The position numbers and the translations under genes were made by a program. A DNA stretch of 64,000 bases from Flavobacterium sp. (GTDB lineage Bacteria > Bacteroidota > Bacteroidia > Flavobacteriales > Flavobacteriaceae), in assembly GCF_027490375.1 (NCBI RefSeq), contig NZ_JAIXYH010000018.1, positions 1-64,000 of the forward strand, written 5' to 3'. Numbering within the stretch: the first letter of the stretch is position 1; every line of letters starts with the position of its first letter. The notes below the pieces were generated by a model, which saw nothing but the letters and a program-made list of their open reading frames with translations, did not search any database and was not told the origin of the DNA. Shown here piece after piece: positions 52,676-61,380 of the stretch.

Positions 52676-53455
52676 TTACAAGCTTGCAATCAAGGCTTCA
52701 ATTTTTTCGCGCTCTTCGTTCGCCAAAGCAGCATCTACAAGGATTCTTCCAGAATGCTCGTCGGTGATGATTTTCTTGCGCGCAGCAATTTCCACTTGTG
52801 TTTGTGGTGGAATGGTAAAGAACGATCCGGCACTAGCACCACGTTCGATAGAAACTACCGCTAAACCGTTGCGAACGCTGTTTCTGATGCGGTCGTAAGC
52901 AGCGAGCAAGCGCGGTTCGATAGCCGCACGAAACTCTTCAGATTTTGCTTGAAGCGCAGTTTCTTCTTTCGAAGTTTCGTTCATGATCGCTTCCAGTTCC
53001 GATTTCTTGTGGTTCAAATGTTCTACTTTCTGTGAAAGTTTCTCTTCCGATTGTTCTACAACTTGCTTTTTGTATTCGATAGAAGCACGCATTTCTTTAA
53101 TGTGCTTTTCCGCCAATTGAATTTCCAATTCTTGGTATTCAATTTCTTTAGCTAAAGAATTAAACTCGCGGTTGTTGCGAACTGATTCTTGCTGTTTGGT
53201 GTATTTTTTAATTGCTTCACGGTGCTCCTCGATAGCGTTTTTGCGCTCTTTAATTTGGTCTTCAATAACATCGAGTTCCGATTTAAGTTTTTCCGTACGC
53301 GACTTCAAACCCGCAACTTCGTCTTCTAAATCTTCCACTTCCAAAGGTAATTCACCACGCACGCTGCGGATTTCGTCAATTCGTGAGTCAATTAATTGTA
53401 AATCGTAAATCGCTCTTAACTTATCTTCTACAGTCAATTCTTTTGTGCTAGCCAT
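52676..53455 (-). CDS. coiled-coil C4 zinc-ribbon family protein lacking its cysteines
   Basis: 259 residues. Residues 20-185 are a long antiparallel coiled coil (VAGLKSRTEKLKSELDVIED). The C-terminal domain GASAGSFFTIPPQTQVEIAA and TDEHSGRILVD matches the zinc-ribbon family (DUF164-like), but the four cysteines are replaced by Ser, Ala or Asp, so zinc binding is not expected. It starts 3 bp after the NIF3-family gene. The precise role is unknown. Confidence 0.82.
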   Translation of the reverse strand: MASTKELTVEDKLRAIYDLQLIDSRIDEIRSVRGELPLEVEDLEDEVAGLKSRTEKLKSELDVIEDQIKERKNAIEEHREAIKKYTKQQESVRNNREFNSLAKEIEYQELEIQLAEKHIKEMRASIEYKKQVVEQSEEKLSQKVEHLNHKKSELEAIMNETSKEETALQAKSEEFRAAIEPRLLAAYDRIRNSVRNGLAVVSIERGASAGSFFTIPPQTQVEIAARKKIITDEHSGRILVDAALANEEREKIEALIASL

Positions 53456-53458
53456 ATA

Positions 53459-54553
53459 TTACAGGTAATTTACCGGATTAGTATTCGTATTCGCTAAAAT
53501 GATTGCAAAATTAGGCAATTTTTCTTTAAGAAAATCAGCGATTTTGTATTTTGTAAATTGCTCGGTTTCGTAATGTCCACCGTCAACTAAAAGTAGCTGA
53601 TTTTCAGCGCTAAAGAAGTCGTGATACTTTAAATCGGCCGTAATATATGCATCGGCTTTCGCTCTTTTTGCCGCGTGTATTGCCGAACTTCCCGAACCAC
53701 CAAGTACCGCCACGCGCTTTATCTTCTTATTAATGAAAGCACTGTGACGCAAAACGGGTGTTTTCAAAACACTTTTCGTCAGTTGTAAAAAATCAACTTC
53801 GCTAAGTTCGTTTTCTAATTCGCCAATCAATCCCAGACCCGCGTTTGAACTTTCGTTTTCCAATTTGTAAATTTGGTAGGCAACTTCTTCGTACGGATGT
53901 GCCTCTTTCAATGCGTTTAAAAGTGCGGCTTCTTGTCCGGCTTCAAACAGCAATTCCAATCGAACTTCACTAACTTCAGAACGAGTGCCAACAGAACCAA
54001 TTACTGGCGTCGCGGCTGCTTCCGGTTTGAACGTTCCCGTTCCGTTACTTGAAAAACTACATTCGCTGTAACTACTGATGTGGCCACCACCCGCCATAAA
54101 AAGCGCATCTTTTACTTGATCAACCTTGGCTTCGGGTACGTAAGTAGTTAATTGGCGGAGTTGTTCTTTTTTAGGAACGAGAAACCGACAATTTTGCAAA
54201 TCCAAGGCTTTGGCCAAATACGCACTTACGCCCGCCGCATCGTTGTCTAAAGCCGTGTGAATAGCATAGAGTGTAATATCGTTTTTGATCATTTTCAAAA
54301 CGGCACGTTCCACATAGTTTTTTCCGGTAATCGACTTCAAACCACCGAAAATAATTGGGTGAAACGCCACAATAAAATTGCAGTTTTTAGCCACAGCTTC
54401 ATCTACTACTGCTTCTAAAGCATCGTGACAAACCAGAACGCCCGTCACTGTTTGCTGGGTATTTCCCAATAATAAGCCAACGTTGTCGAAATCTTCCGCA
54501 CGCCGCAATGGAGCAAGGCTTTCCAGCACTTTTAAAATTTCACCTACTTTCAT
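53459..54553 (-). CDS. NIF3-family dinuclear metal-centre protein
   Basis: 364 residues, the long form with a PII-like insert (about 125-230). Metal-binding sequences are IVAFHPIIFGG (His) and YAIHTALDN near the N-terminus and DGGHYETEQF at the C-terminus. Often named GTP cyclohydrolase 1 type 2 homolog, but the reaction is not settled. Operon with the coiled-coil protein downstream; divergent from lpxK. Confidence 0.9.
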   Translation of the reverse strand: MKVGEILKVLESLAPLRRAEDFDNVGLLLGNTQQTVTGVLVCHDALEAVVDEAVAKNCNFIVAFHPIIFGGLKSITGKNYVERAVLKMIKNDITLYAIHTALDNDAAGVSAYLAKALDLQNCRFLVPKKEQLRQLTTYVPEAKVDQVKDALFMAGGGHISSYSECSFSSNGTGTFKPEAAATPVIGSVGTRSEVSEVRLELLFEAGQEAALLNALKEAHPYEEVAYQIYKLENESSNAGLGLIGELENELSEVDFLQLTKSVLKTPVLRHSAFINKKIKRVAVLGGSGSSAIHAAKRAKADAYITADLKYHDFFSAENQLLLVDGGHYETEQFTKYKIADFLKEKLPNFAIILANTNTNPVNYL

Positions 54554-54628
54554 ACACTAAAATTTTCGCTAAAGTATCGATATTTGCGCAGCAACGAAAC
54601 CATTCGCTGTGGGTTACTGCAAACGCCT

Positions 54629-55654
54629 ATGAAATTTCTTCGGTTTCTTCTCTTTCCTTTTGCTGTCATTTACGGTTGGATTACCGCTGTACGCAATTTG
54701 CTGTTCGATTTTCAGCTGCTGCGTGGAAAAACGTTTGATGTACCGGTTATCAGCGTTGGAAATTTGTCGGTCGGCGGAACAGGTAAAACACCACATGTCG
54801 AATATCTAATTCGCTTGTTGAGTGCATCTCATCGCGTAGCTGTTCTCAGCCGCGGTTACAAACGGAAATCGCAAGGTTTTGTGCTCGCTTCGGCCAATTC
54901 TACGGTAGCCGACCTAGGTGATGAACCTTTCCAATACCATCGGAAATTCCCGCAAATTCAAGTGGCCGTTGATGCGAATCGGCGTCGGGGAATCGAACTG
55001 TTGAGTCGGAGTTCCTTCCAACCCGAGATCATTTTGCTTGACGATGCTTTTCAACATCGTTATGTTAAGCCGGATGTTCAGATTTTACTGAGCACTTTTG
55101 AGCAACCTTTTTTTTCCGATTTTTTACTGCCTACCGGAAACTTGCGCGAATACCGCAGCGGCGCCAAGCGAGCAGATTTGATCGTAATTACCAAATGTCC
55201 GCCAGATTTAAATGCCCAGGTTTTAGCTTCGTATGTGTCTGAAATAAAGCGCTATTCGAAAGCCGAAGTTTTTTTCAGTACTGTTGGCTATGCCGAGCAA
55301 ACGGAAGGCGATTATCAGCTTAAAACATCGGAACTTCCGCAACTTAAAAAAGCGATTTTTACAGGGATTGCACAGCCAAAACCTTTCGTAGCTCAGATTT
55401 TAAACCCAACCGATGCTGTGTTTGAATTTGCTGATCACCATGATTTGACGGAGTCGGAACGCGCGATGATTCAAAAATGTGCCGATTTGGTTGTAACGAC
55501 AGAGAAAGATTATGTTCGGGTAAAATCGGTTTGGGAAAAGCCGGGTTTGTGTTATTTACCTATTCAAGTGCAGTTCGTAGACGAGGCAAGTTTTTTAGCT
55601 GCGTTCGAGCGTAAGTTCGCTAAATGTGCCGCTATTCTGCGGAAACGTTCATAA
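54629..55654 (+). CDS. lpxK: tetraacyldisaccharide 4'-kinase LpxK
   Basis: 341 residues. Phosphorylates the lipid A disaccharide at the 4' position at the inner membrane. An N-terminal membrane helix (FLRFLLFPFAVIYGWITAV) and the P-loop GNLSVGGTGKTPH are seen, then LSRGYKRKSQGF and EIILLDDAFQHR with the family's DD.FQ motif. The start is ATG 54629; the frame from 54584 runs into upstream sequence. The 3' end overlaps the convergent kinase gene by 23 bp. Confidence 0.94.
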   Translation: MKFLRFLLFPFAVIYGWITAVRNLLFDFQLLRGKTFDVPVISVGNLSVGGTGKTPHVEYLIRLLSASHRVAVLSRGYKRKSQGFVLASANSTVADLGDEPFQYHRKFPQIQVAVDANRRRGIELLSRSSFQPEIILLDDAFQHRYVKPDVQILLSTFEQPFFSDFLLPTGNLREYRSGAKRADLIVITKCPPDLNAQVLASYVSEIKRYSKAEVFFSTVGYAEQTEGDYQLKTSELPQLKKAIFTGIAQPKPFVAQILNPTDAVFEFADHHDLTESERAMIQKCADLVVTTEKDYVRVKSVWEKPGLCYLPIQVQFVDEASFLAAFERKFAKCAAILRKRS

Positions 55655-57137
55655 ACTGGGCGATCGTTTTGTAAAACGTACTCGGTTCAAATGGTTTTGT
55701 AATTACTTCCGACATTCCATATCCCATGAGCATATCGCGATTTTCCAATAAAGAAATTGCCGTTAAAGCAATGATTGGCGTGGTGGAATCGAAATGTCTG
55801 ATTTGCTCGGTAGCGGCGGTTCCATTCATTCCAGGTAAGTGAACATCCATCAAAACCAAATCAAATTTGCGCTCTTTTAGTATAGAAACTGCATCTTCGC
55901 CGGTTTCGACAATTTCGCATAAAATAGATTTCTTTTCCAGCATGCGCTTGGTGATCATTTGGTTGATTTTATTGTCTTCAACTAAAAGAACTTTCTTTTC
56001 CATAAGCACACTTTCGTCTACAACTTTTTCGGGTGCTTGCACATTCGATACTTCTTCATAGGTAAAATAGCAGGTAAAACTAAAAGTGCTGCCTTTTCCC
56101 ATTTCACTTTCTACCTTAATTTTCGAACCCATAACGCTTAAAATGCGTTTTACAATGGCCAAGCCCAAACCGGTTCCGCCGTACTTGCGATTGATTTCGT
56201 TACTGCCTTGTGTAAAGCTATCAAATACGGTGTCGATTTTATCTTTTGGAATTCCAATTCCCGTATCGCTGATGATAAATTCTATCGATACCCGATCTTT
56301 ATCAAACGCACCAACACGCGCAAGTAGTTTGACACTTCCGTTAGAAGTAAACTTCAAAGAGTTATTCAGTAAATTCAATAACACCTGTGATAGCTTGGTG
56401 CGGTCACCAAATGTTCGAGTGGGAATACTATCGTCTATTTCTAAGATTAATTCGTTTCGGTGCTCTTTCGCTAATTCCTGAATAGAGCTAACCAAGTCTT
56501 GCAAAAGAACACGGATGTCGAAATAACTTTCATCCAGCTCTAAGGTATTCGATTCAATTCGTGTAATTTCGAGGATTTCATTTATGTAATTCAGCAGGTG
56601 ATTCGCGCTGAATTTCAACGAATTCAAATACTCTAGTTGATGTGCTTCCGGTTTTTCAGATAATAGCAAGTGCGTTAATCCGGTGATGGCGTGCAAAGGC
56701 GTTCGCAGCTCATGACTAACTGTCGATAAAAACTCAGATCGAACTGCCGAGGCTTTTTCTGCGCGCTCTTTAGCGATTTGCAGCTCTTGGTTTTTCTCTT
56801 TCAGTGCTTTATTGCTTTGTTTTCGAATGCGGTTATTTCGGTACAGCGACATACATAGCAGAGACAAAATCGCAACCGATGAAAAGCTCAAGATGTTTAT
56901 TAGCTTCGAAAATCGCTCTCCTGCATGATCTAAAGAAATGTCGGCCTTGATATTGGCACTAATACTCTTTTCCTTAGGTGGTTCGCTTAAAGTTGTTAGT
57001 GCAACAGGTTTTAAAGAAAAGCTTGGCTGGACTGCAAACACGTAGCTGTTGCACTGCAACAGTACAATTAGGAGAACTAAAGATTTATGTCTGAGAAAAC
57101 CTTGCAAAATTTTTAAGTCACTGTTCAAAAGTAGCAT
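55632..57137 (-). CDS. hybrid sensor histidine kinase with C-terminal receiver
   Basis: 501 residues. Signal/anchor helices lie at about 18-36 and 80-100, with a short periplasmic part. The HisKA box is FLSTVSHELRTPLHAITGL, the HATPase boxes are NNSLKFTS, DTGIGIP and GGTGLGLAIVK, and the receiver domain has VLLVEDNKINQ with phospho-Asp in LVLMDVHLPGMNG. No output domain. The ATG shares TAATG with the stop of gap, so it is the third gene of lipA-gap-kinase. Partners are unknown. Confidence 0.9.
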   Translation of the reverse strand: MLLLNSDLKILQGFLRHKSLVLLIVLLQCNSYVFAVQPSFSLKPVALTTLSEPPKEKSISANIKADISLDHAGERFSKLINILSFSSVAILSLLCMSLYRNNRIRKQSNKALKEKNQELQIAKERAEKASAVRSEFLSTVSHELRTPLHAITGLTHLLLSEKPEAHQLEYLNSLKFSANHLLNYINEILEITRIESNTLELDESYFDIRVLLQDLVSSIQELAKEHRNELILEIDDSIPTRTFGDRTKLSQVLLNLLNNSLKFTSNGSVKLLARVGAFDKDRVSIEFIISDTGIGIPKDKIDTVFDSFTQGSNEINRKYGGTGLGLAIVKRILSVMGSKIKVESEMGKGSTFSFTCYFTYEEVSNVQAPEKVVDESVLMEKKVLLVEDNKINQMITKRMLEKKSILCEIVETGEDAVSILKERKFDLVLMDVHLPGMNGTAATEQIRHFDSTTPIIALTAISLLENRDMLMGYGMSEVITKPFEPSTFYKTIAQFMNVSAE

Positions 57138-58138
57138 TATTTTTTGGCTATATGCCGCAAAAGGTCAATTATTCTCGACGAATAACCTGTTTCGTTATCG
57201 TACCAACCTACAATTTTGACCATTCGATCGATGACCGAGGTTAGTTGCGCATCAAACAAACACGAATTTCGGTTTCCCAAAATATCTACTGAAACAATTG
57301 GATCTTCGGTGTAAGCAAGGATTCCCTTATACCTGTTTTCGGCAGCGAATCGGAACGCCGCATTAATTTCTGAAACACTGGTTTCCCGACTCACATAGCA
57401 AGTAATATCGGTTAACGAACCGTCGGGAACCGGAACGCGAATACCGCCTCCGCCCATTTTATTGGATAAATTTGGAAAAATACGCGTAAGCGCTTTTGCT
57501 GCTCCCGTTGTAGTGGGCACAATCGACTGTGATGCCGCTCGTGCTCTCCGCAAATCTTTATGTGGCTGATCGTGCAAGCTCTGGTCAGTAGTATAGGAGT
57601 GAACCGTTGTAATGTAAGCCTGTTCAATACCGCACAATTCGTCGATAATTTTCAACATAGGTGCCGCATTATTTGTCGTACAACTCGCGTTAGAAATCAG
57701 TTTTTCACTGCCGTCTAAAACCGCTTCGTTTACGCCTAAAACCACCATTTTTATAGCTTCCGTTTCCGATGGAGCAGCTAAAATTACCTTCTGCACACCT
57801 GTTTTCAAATGCTGCGAAAGCTCGTCGACTGTTTTAAACTTTCCAGAACTTTCAATAACGTAATCCACCGAGTGCCGATCCCAGCTAATGTCGGCCGGAT
57901 TGCCGTGTTGCGAATAATTAATCTGATGCTGATTCAGCGTAAAACCCTCCGCCGTTGCTTCTATTTCATCTGATAAAATACCGTGAATGCTATCGTATTT
58001 CAACAAATGAAGCATGGTACTTTTGTCGGCAACATCGTTTATAGCTACCACTTCAATGTCGGTTTCTCGCGCCAATAAACGCAATAAAGTGCGTCCAATG
58101 CGGCCAAAACCGTTAATGCCAACTCTAATTTTTGCCAC
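57137..58138 (-). CDS. gap: glyceraldehyde-3-phosphate dehydrogenase
   Basis: 333 residues. Converts glyceraldehyde-3-phosphate to 1,3-bisphosphoglycerate in glycolysis. The NAD site is VGINGFGRIGR and the catalytic Cys lies in SNASCTTNNAAP; NETGYS near the C-terminus is typical. It begins immediately after the stop of lipA and overlaps the kinase start. This position, between lipA and a kinase, is not the usual glycolytic context, and it may be a second gap paralogue. Confidence 0.95.
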   Translation of the reverse strand: MAKIRVGINGFGRIGRTLLRLLARETDIEVVAINDVADKSTMLHLLKYDSIHGILSDEIEATAEGFTLNQHQINYSQHGNPADISWDRHSVDYVIESSGKFKTVDELSQHLKTGVQKVILAAPSETEAIKMVVLGVNEAVLDGSEKLISNASCTTNNAAPMLKIIDELCGIEQAYITTVHSYTTDQSLHDQPHKDLRRARAASQSIVPTTTGAAKALTRIFPNLSNKMGGGGIRVPVPDGSLTDITCYVSRETSVSEINAAFRFAAENRYKGILAYTEDPIVSVDILGNRNSCLFDAQLTSVIDRMVKIVGWYDNETGYSSRIIDLLRHIAKK

Positions 58139-59011
58139 TTATAAAATGTGCTTTTGTGCTTTATACGACGAGCGAACCAAGGCACCGCTTTCAACGTGTC
58201 TAAATCCTAAGCTGTAGCCGTATTCTTCGTATTTCTTAAACTGCTCAGGTGTGATAAATTCTTTCACAGGCAGGTGTTTTTTACTCGGCTGCAAGTATTG
58301 GCCAATCGTTACTACGTCAACATCGTTGGCACGTAAATCGCGCATGGTTTCCATAACTTCGGCCTCAGTTTCTCCCAAACCAAGCATAATTCCGCTTTTT
58401 GTTCGGTTAATTCCGTTGGCTTTCAAGTATTTTAAAACGGCTAACGAACGATCGTATTTCGCCTGAATACGTACTTCACGTGTAAGTCGGCGTACCGTTT
58501 CCATATTGTGCGATACCACTTCTGGATTGGCTGCAACAATGCGGTCAAGCTGTCGCTCGTTTCCTTGAAAATCGGGGATAAGCGTTTCTAAAGTGGTACC
58601 CGGACTCATACGTCGGATGGCAGCCACCGTTTCTTCCCAAATGATCGATCCGCCGTCTTTCAAGTCGTCGCGGTCCACGCTAGTTATAACTGCGTGTTTG
58701 ATATTCATAATTTTAATGGAACGCGCAACTTTTTCAGGTTCTTCCCAATCAACGGTCTCGGGTCTGCCTGTTTTTACGCCACAAAAACCACACGAACGCG
58801 TACAAATATTGCCGAGAATCATAAACGTTGCCGTTCCTTCTCCCCAACATTCGCCCATATTCGGGCAACTTCCCGAGGTGCAAATAGTGTTTAATTTATA
58901 TTGATCTACCAAACCGCGTAATTCGGTGTATTTTTTTCCGATCGGCAGTTTCACCTTTAGCCATTTTGGCTTGGCTTGTGTAGTGTTTTGTTGTTCTAAA
59001 ACCGTCTCCAT
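58139..59011 (-). CDS. lipA: lipoyl synthase
   Basis: 290 residues. A radical SAM enzyme that inserts two sulfurs into octanoyl groups on lipoyl proteins. The auxiliary cluster is [12 protein letters not shown] (CX4CX5C), the SAM cluster is CTRSCGFC (CX3CX2C), and [12 protein letters not shown] is the C-terminal RSSY motif. It is the first gene of a lipA-gap-kinase run; lipB is not adjacent. Confidence 0.96.
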   Translation of the reverse strand: METVLEQQNTTQAKPKWLKVKLPIGKKYTELRGLVDQYKLNTICTSGSCPNMGECWGEGTATFMILGNICTRSCGFCGVKTGRPETVDWEEPEKVARSIKIMNIKHAVITSVDRDDLKDGGSIIWEETVAAIRRMSPGTTLETLIPDFQGNERQLDRIVAANPEVVSHNMETVRRLTREVRIQAKYDRSLAVLKYLKANGINRTKSGIMLGLGETEAEVMETMRDLRANDVDVVTIGQYLQPSKKHLPVKEFITPEQFKKYEEYGYSLGFRHVESGALVRSSYKAQKHIL

Positions 59012-59058
59012 AGTTTCAAATTACGAGGTAAAGATACGTTTAAAATCTTGTTTTTTGT

Positions 59059-59225
59059 GGGCGGCAATTCCCGCTTTTCACTTCATCCCGATTGCTATCG
59101 GGACGCAAAGCAATATGCGCGTTCACTCGGCGCACAACGGGCTTCCTGCGGTCGCCGTTTTGCTTCGGTTCACGCAGCAAATTGCTTTTTGCGCGCTTTC
59201 CGTTGCAATCGGGGCCGCAAAAGCG
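59059..59225 (-). repeat. GC-rich repeat, copy 9 (pair with 49.8 kb)
   Basis: Fills the gap before terC. It includes GATTGCTATCGGGAC, GCGGTCGCCGTTTTGCTTCG, TTGCTTTTTGCGCGC and ATCGGGGCCGC and matches the copy at 49731-49880 in reverse. Confidence 0.75.
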
Positions 59226-59987
59226 TTACAACACAGTCTTATCCGATTCTTCTGCTTCTTTCTTGTCGTAGTGTTCCCGAATCTCAACGGGCTTAGCACC
59301 TCCGTGCATACGCATTTGCAACACGTCAACCAAAAGCGAAAACGCCATAGCAAAATAGATGTATCCCTTCGGAATTTCCACACCGCAACCTTCCGCTACA
59401 AGCGAAAATCCGATCAACAAAAGAAAGGCCAACGCCAGCATTTTAAACGCCGGATGCTTGTTTACGAAATTACTGATAGGTTCGGCAGCAAACATCATTA
59501 TGGCAACTGTTACAATAACCGCAACATACATAACCCACACTTCGCGAACCATTCCTATAGCTGTTATAATCGAATCAATCGAGAAAACCATATCCATAAT
59601 TAAAATCTGAACCAGTACTTTTCCAAAGGTTACCGCCGCTGTTTTTACGGTTTGATCGCCGCTAACACCTTCCATTTTATGGTGAATTTCAGTTGCGCTC
59701 TTGTACAACAAAAACAAACCTCCGGCCACTAAAATCAAGTCTTTACCAGAAAATCCTTTTTCAAAAACATGAAACAAAGGTTCTTCGAGTTTGAGTATAA
59801 TGCCAATAATTAGCAGTAAACCAATTCGCAAAATTCCGGCAAGAATTAATCCCAATCGGCGCGCTTTTTTCTGTTCGCTAGCAGGCAATCTGTTGGCTAA
59901 AATACTGATAAAGATTACGTTGTCTATTCCTAGAACAACCTCTAAGGCAATTAAGCTGAGTAACGAAATAAGTAACTCGTATTCCAT
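59226..59987 (-). CDS. TerC-family integral membrane protein
   Basis: 253 residues with about seven TM helices. LLSLIALEVVLGIDNVIFISI, with the conserved Glu and Asp-Asn, and MDMVFSIDSIITAIGM are the TerC signatures. Family members are linked to metal-ion (Mn) homeostasis or tellurite resistance. No other ter genes are present. The C-terminus is cytosolic and charged. Confidence 0.92.
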   Translation of the reverse strand: MEYELLISLLSLIALEVVLGIDNVIFISILANRLPASEQKKARRLGLILAGILRIGLLLIIGIILKLEEPLFHVFEKGFSGKDLILVAGGLFLLYKSATEIHHKMEGVSGDQTVKTAAVTFGKVLVQILIMDMVFSIDSIITAIGMVREVWVMYVAVIVTVAIMMFAAEPISNFVNKHPAFKMLALAFLLLIGFSLVAEGCGVEIPKGYIYFAMAFSLLVDVLQMRMHGGAKPVEIREHYDKKEAEESDKTVL

Positions 59988-60008
59988 AAGTTTTGTTAGT
60001 TTGTGCGC

Positions 60009-60016
60009 AAATTTAG
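60009..60016 (-). promoter_or_regulatory. -7 box TAAATTTG for the TerC-family gene
   Basis: Exact TAnnTTTG, 21 bp before the ATG at 59987. Confidence 0.55.
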
Positions 60017-60073
60017 TTGCTGTTTAAGCTTTGTTGTATCTTGTTTAGGGTACTTTAACAAATTTTATTCTGT

Positions 60074-60081
60074 TACCTTTG
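60074..60081 (+). promoter_or_regulatory. -7 box TACCTTTG for the PhnA-like gene
   Basis: Exact TAnnTTTG, 35 bp before the ATG at 60117. Confidence 0.55.
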
Positions 60082-60116
60082 GCCGCTTAAAATACCAGAA
60101 GATTTAATTCGAAACC

Positions 60117-60326
60117 ATGGAAGTAAAAGATACCAACGGAACCTTGTTACAAGACGGCGACACAGTTACCGTTATTAAAGATTTAAAAGTGAAAGGTAGT
60201 TCGGCAGTCATAAAGCGCGGAACAGTTGTTAAGAACATTCGCTTAACCGACGACGCCGCAGAAATCGACTGTCGAGTGAATAAAGTTGCCCTAGTTTTAC
60301 GTACCGAGTTTGTGAAGAAAGCATAA
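60117..60326 (+). CDS. PhnA/YjdM-like short protein
   Basis: 69 residues. [20 protein letters not shown] and [20 protein letters not shown] match the C-terminal domain of the PhnA (alkylphosphonate utilisation, YjdM) family; the N-terminal zinc ribbon of the longer forms is absent, as often in Bacteroidota. It is monocistronic with its own promoter and terminator. Function in phosphonate use is doubtful. Confidence 0.88.
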   Translation: MEVKDTNGTLLQDGDTVTVIKDLKVKGSSAVIKRGTVVKNIRLTDDAAEIDCRVNKVALVLRTEFVKKA

Positions 60327-60377
60327 CACGAATTGTTGACGGCTAAAATGCCGGGACTACCTAAGTTGTTTTTAAAA

Positions 60378-60413
60378 AAAGCTAGCCTTGAAATTAATCT
60401 AGGCTAGCTTTTT
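60378..60413 (+). terminator. terminator after the PhnA-like gene
   Basis: AAAGCTAGCCT (60378-60388) pairs with AGGCTAGCTTT (60401-60411) across a 12-nt loop, then T residues. Confidence 0.85.
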
Positions 60414-60548
60414 CAGAATTTTTTATATATTTTTTTAGTAGGTTTGTTAAACTATTTAAGGCTACTTTTCCTCATATAAGGTCGTAGTTTTTTGTAGTTT
60501 AACTCGTTGTCTTTTTTATAGATTTACACGCTCTTTCGGTTTTTTCAA

Positions 60549-61016
60549 TTAATTTCCGATCTTTTCCAACTGTCCAACTTTTGGCCAATTTGGATCTATT
60601 TCTAGAGCAACAGCAACATAAACGTCGCCTTTCTTATAATTAAATGCAGTTCCTTTTTTCATTTCTGCAGTAATTTCTTTCGGACTTAAATTGTACATCG
60701 CTCCAGTAATTGGATCGATAACTAGGCCAATAACGCCACCAATTAAAATATTTCCAAAGTACCAACCATTTAGTTTCTTGGTGAGCTTTGTTTCGTATGT
60801 TTGATAGCCCTCTAATTTTATTGATACTTTGTGTTCTTTTTTACGAGAAAGTTTTACATCAAGAGGCGTTTTTCCTATAATTTCGTTATTAACGTAAACA
60901 GTCGCAGCACTCGGATTACTGACAAACTTGACATTCTGCTTTGATCCAGATACTATGGTCGCACAACTTGATAACAAAGCAACGACAAGTGAACACGCAA
61001 TTAGTTTTTTCATCAT
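60549..61016 (-). CDS. PEGA-domain lipoprotein
   Basis: 155 residues. MMKKLIACSLVVALLSSC is an SPII signal (Cys18). The PEGA domain is FVSNPSAATVYVNNEIIGKT, followed by a small hydrophobic segment (GNILIGGVIGLVIDPITGAMY). Probably at the periplasmic face or outer membrane. PEGA domains are thought to bind surface components; the function is otherwise unknown. Confidence 0.8.
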   Translation of the reverse strand: MMKKLIACSLVVALLSSCATIVSGSKQNVKFVSNPSAATVYVNNEIIGKTPLDVKLSRKKEHKVSIKLEGYQTYETKLTKKLNGWYFGNILIGGVIGLVIDPITGAMYNLSPKEITAEMKKGTAFNYKKGDVYVAVALEIDPNWPKVGQLEKIGN

Positions 61017-61230
61017 GGTTTATTTTAGATTTATTATTTTTTCAACGCAGCAACTACGGTTTAATTTCAAGGCTATTTAGTTTTAAAGTATCGATTTCTA
61101 AATTACATTTCTTTAAACTCCCAAAGCAAAATGGCTAGAACACCCTAAGTGCCGTTAGTTCTATTTTTTTCTATTTCTGCCAAAAATAGAAATAATAGGT
61201 AACTGCGCAACATTAAATTTTAATAAATAT

Positions 61231-61341
61231 TTACAAAGAAGCTTGTTTTTTTAAGTCCATGGCAATTGTAGCTAACACCCGTCGTACTTGATATTGGTGT
61301 ACTAGCAGTCGAGCAAAAACTACTGATTGGTTTAAATTCAT
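61231..61341 (-). CDS. small ORF downstream of the sigma factor
   Basis: A 36-codon frame from ATG 61341 to TAA 61233-61231, beginning MNLNQSVVFARLLVHQYQVR. It looks like one amphipathic helix and starts 39 bp after the sigma factor stop on the same strand. No family is recognised. The rest of the gap 61017-61380 shows nothing else I can support. Confidence 0.35.
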   Translation of the reverse strand: MNLNQSVVFARLLVHQYQVRRVLATIAMDLKKQASL

Positions 61342-61380
61342 AATAACTGATTTTTAGATAAATATGAATTTTAATCTCGA

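Noticed and set aside
58926-59603. 225-residue plus-strand ORF across lipA's 5' end, a repeat and terC
   Set aside because: It spans two convincing genes and a repeat, and its sequence is His/Phe/Arg-rich with no domain.
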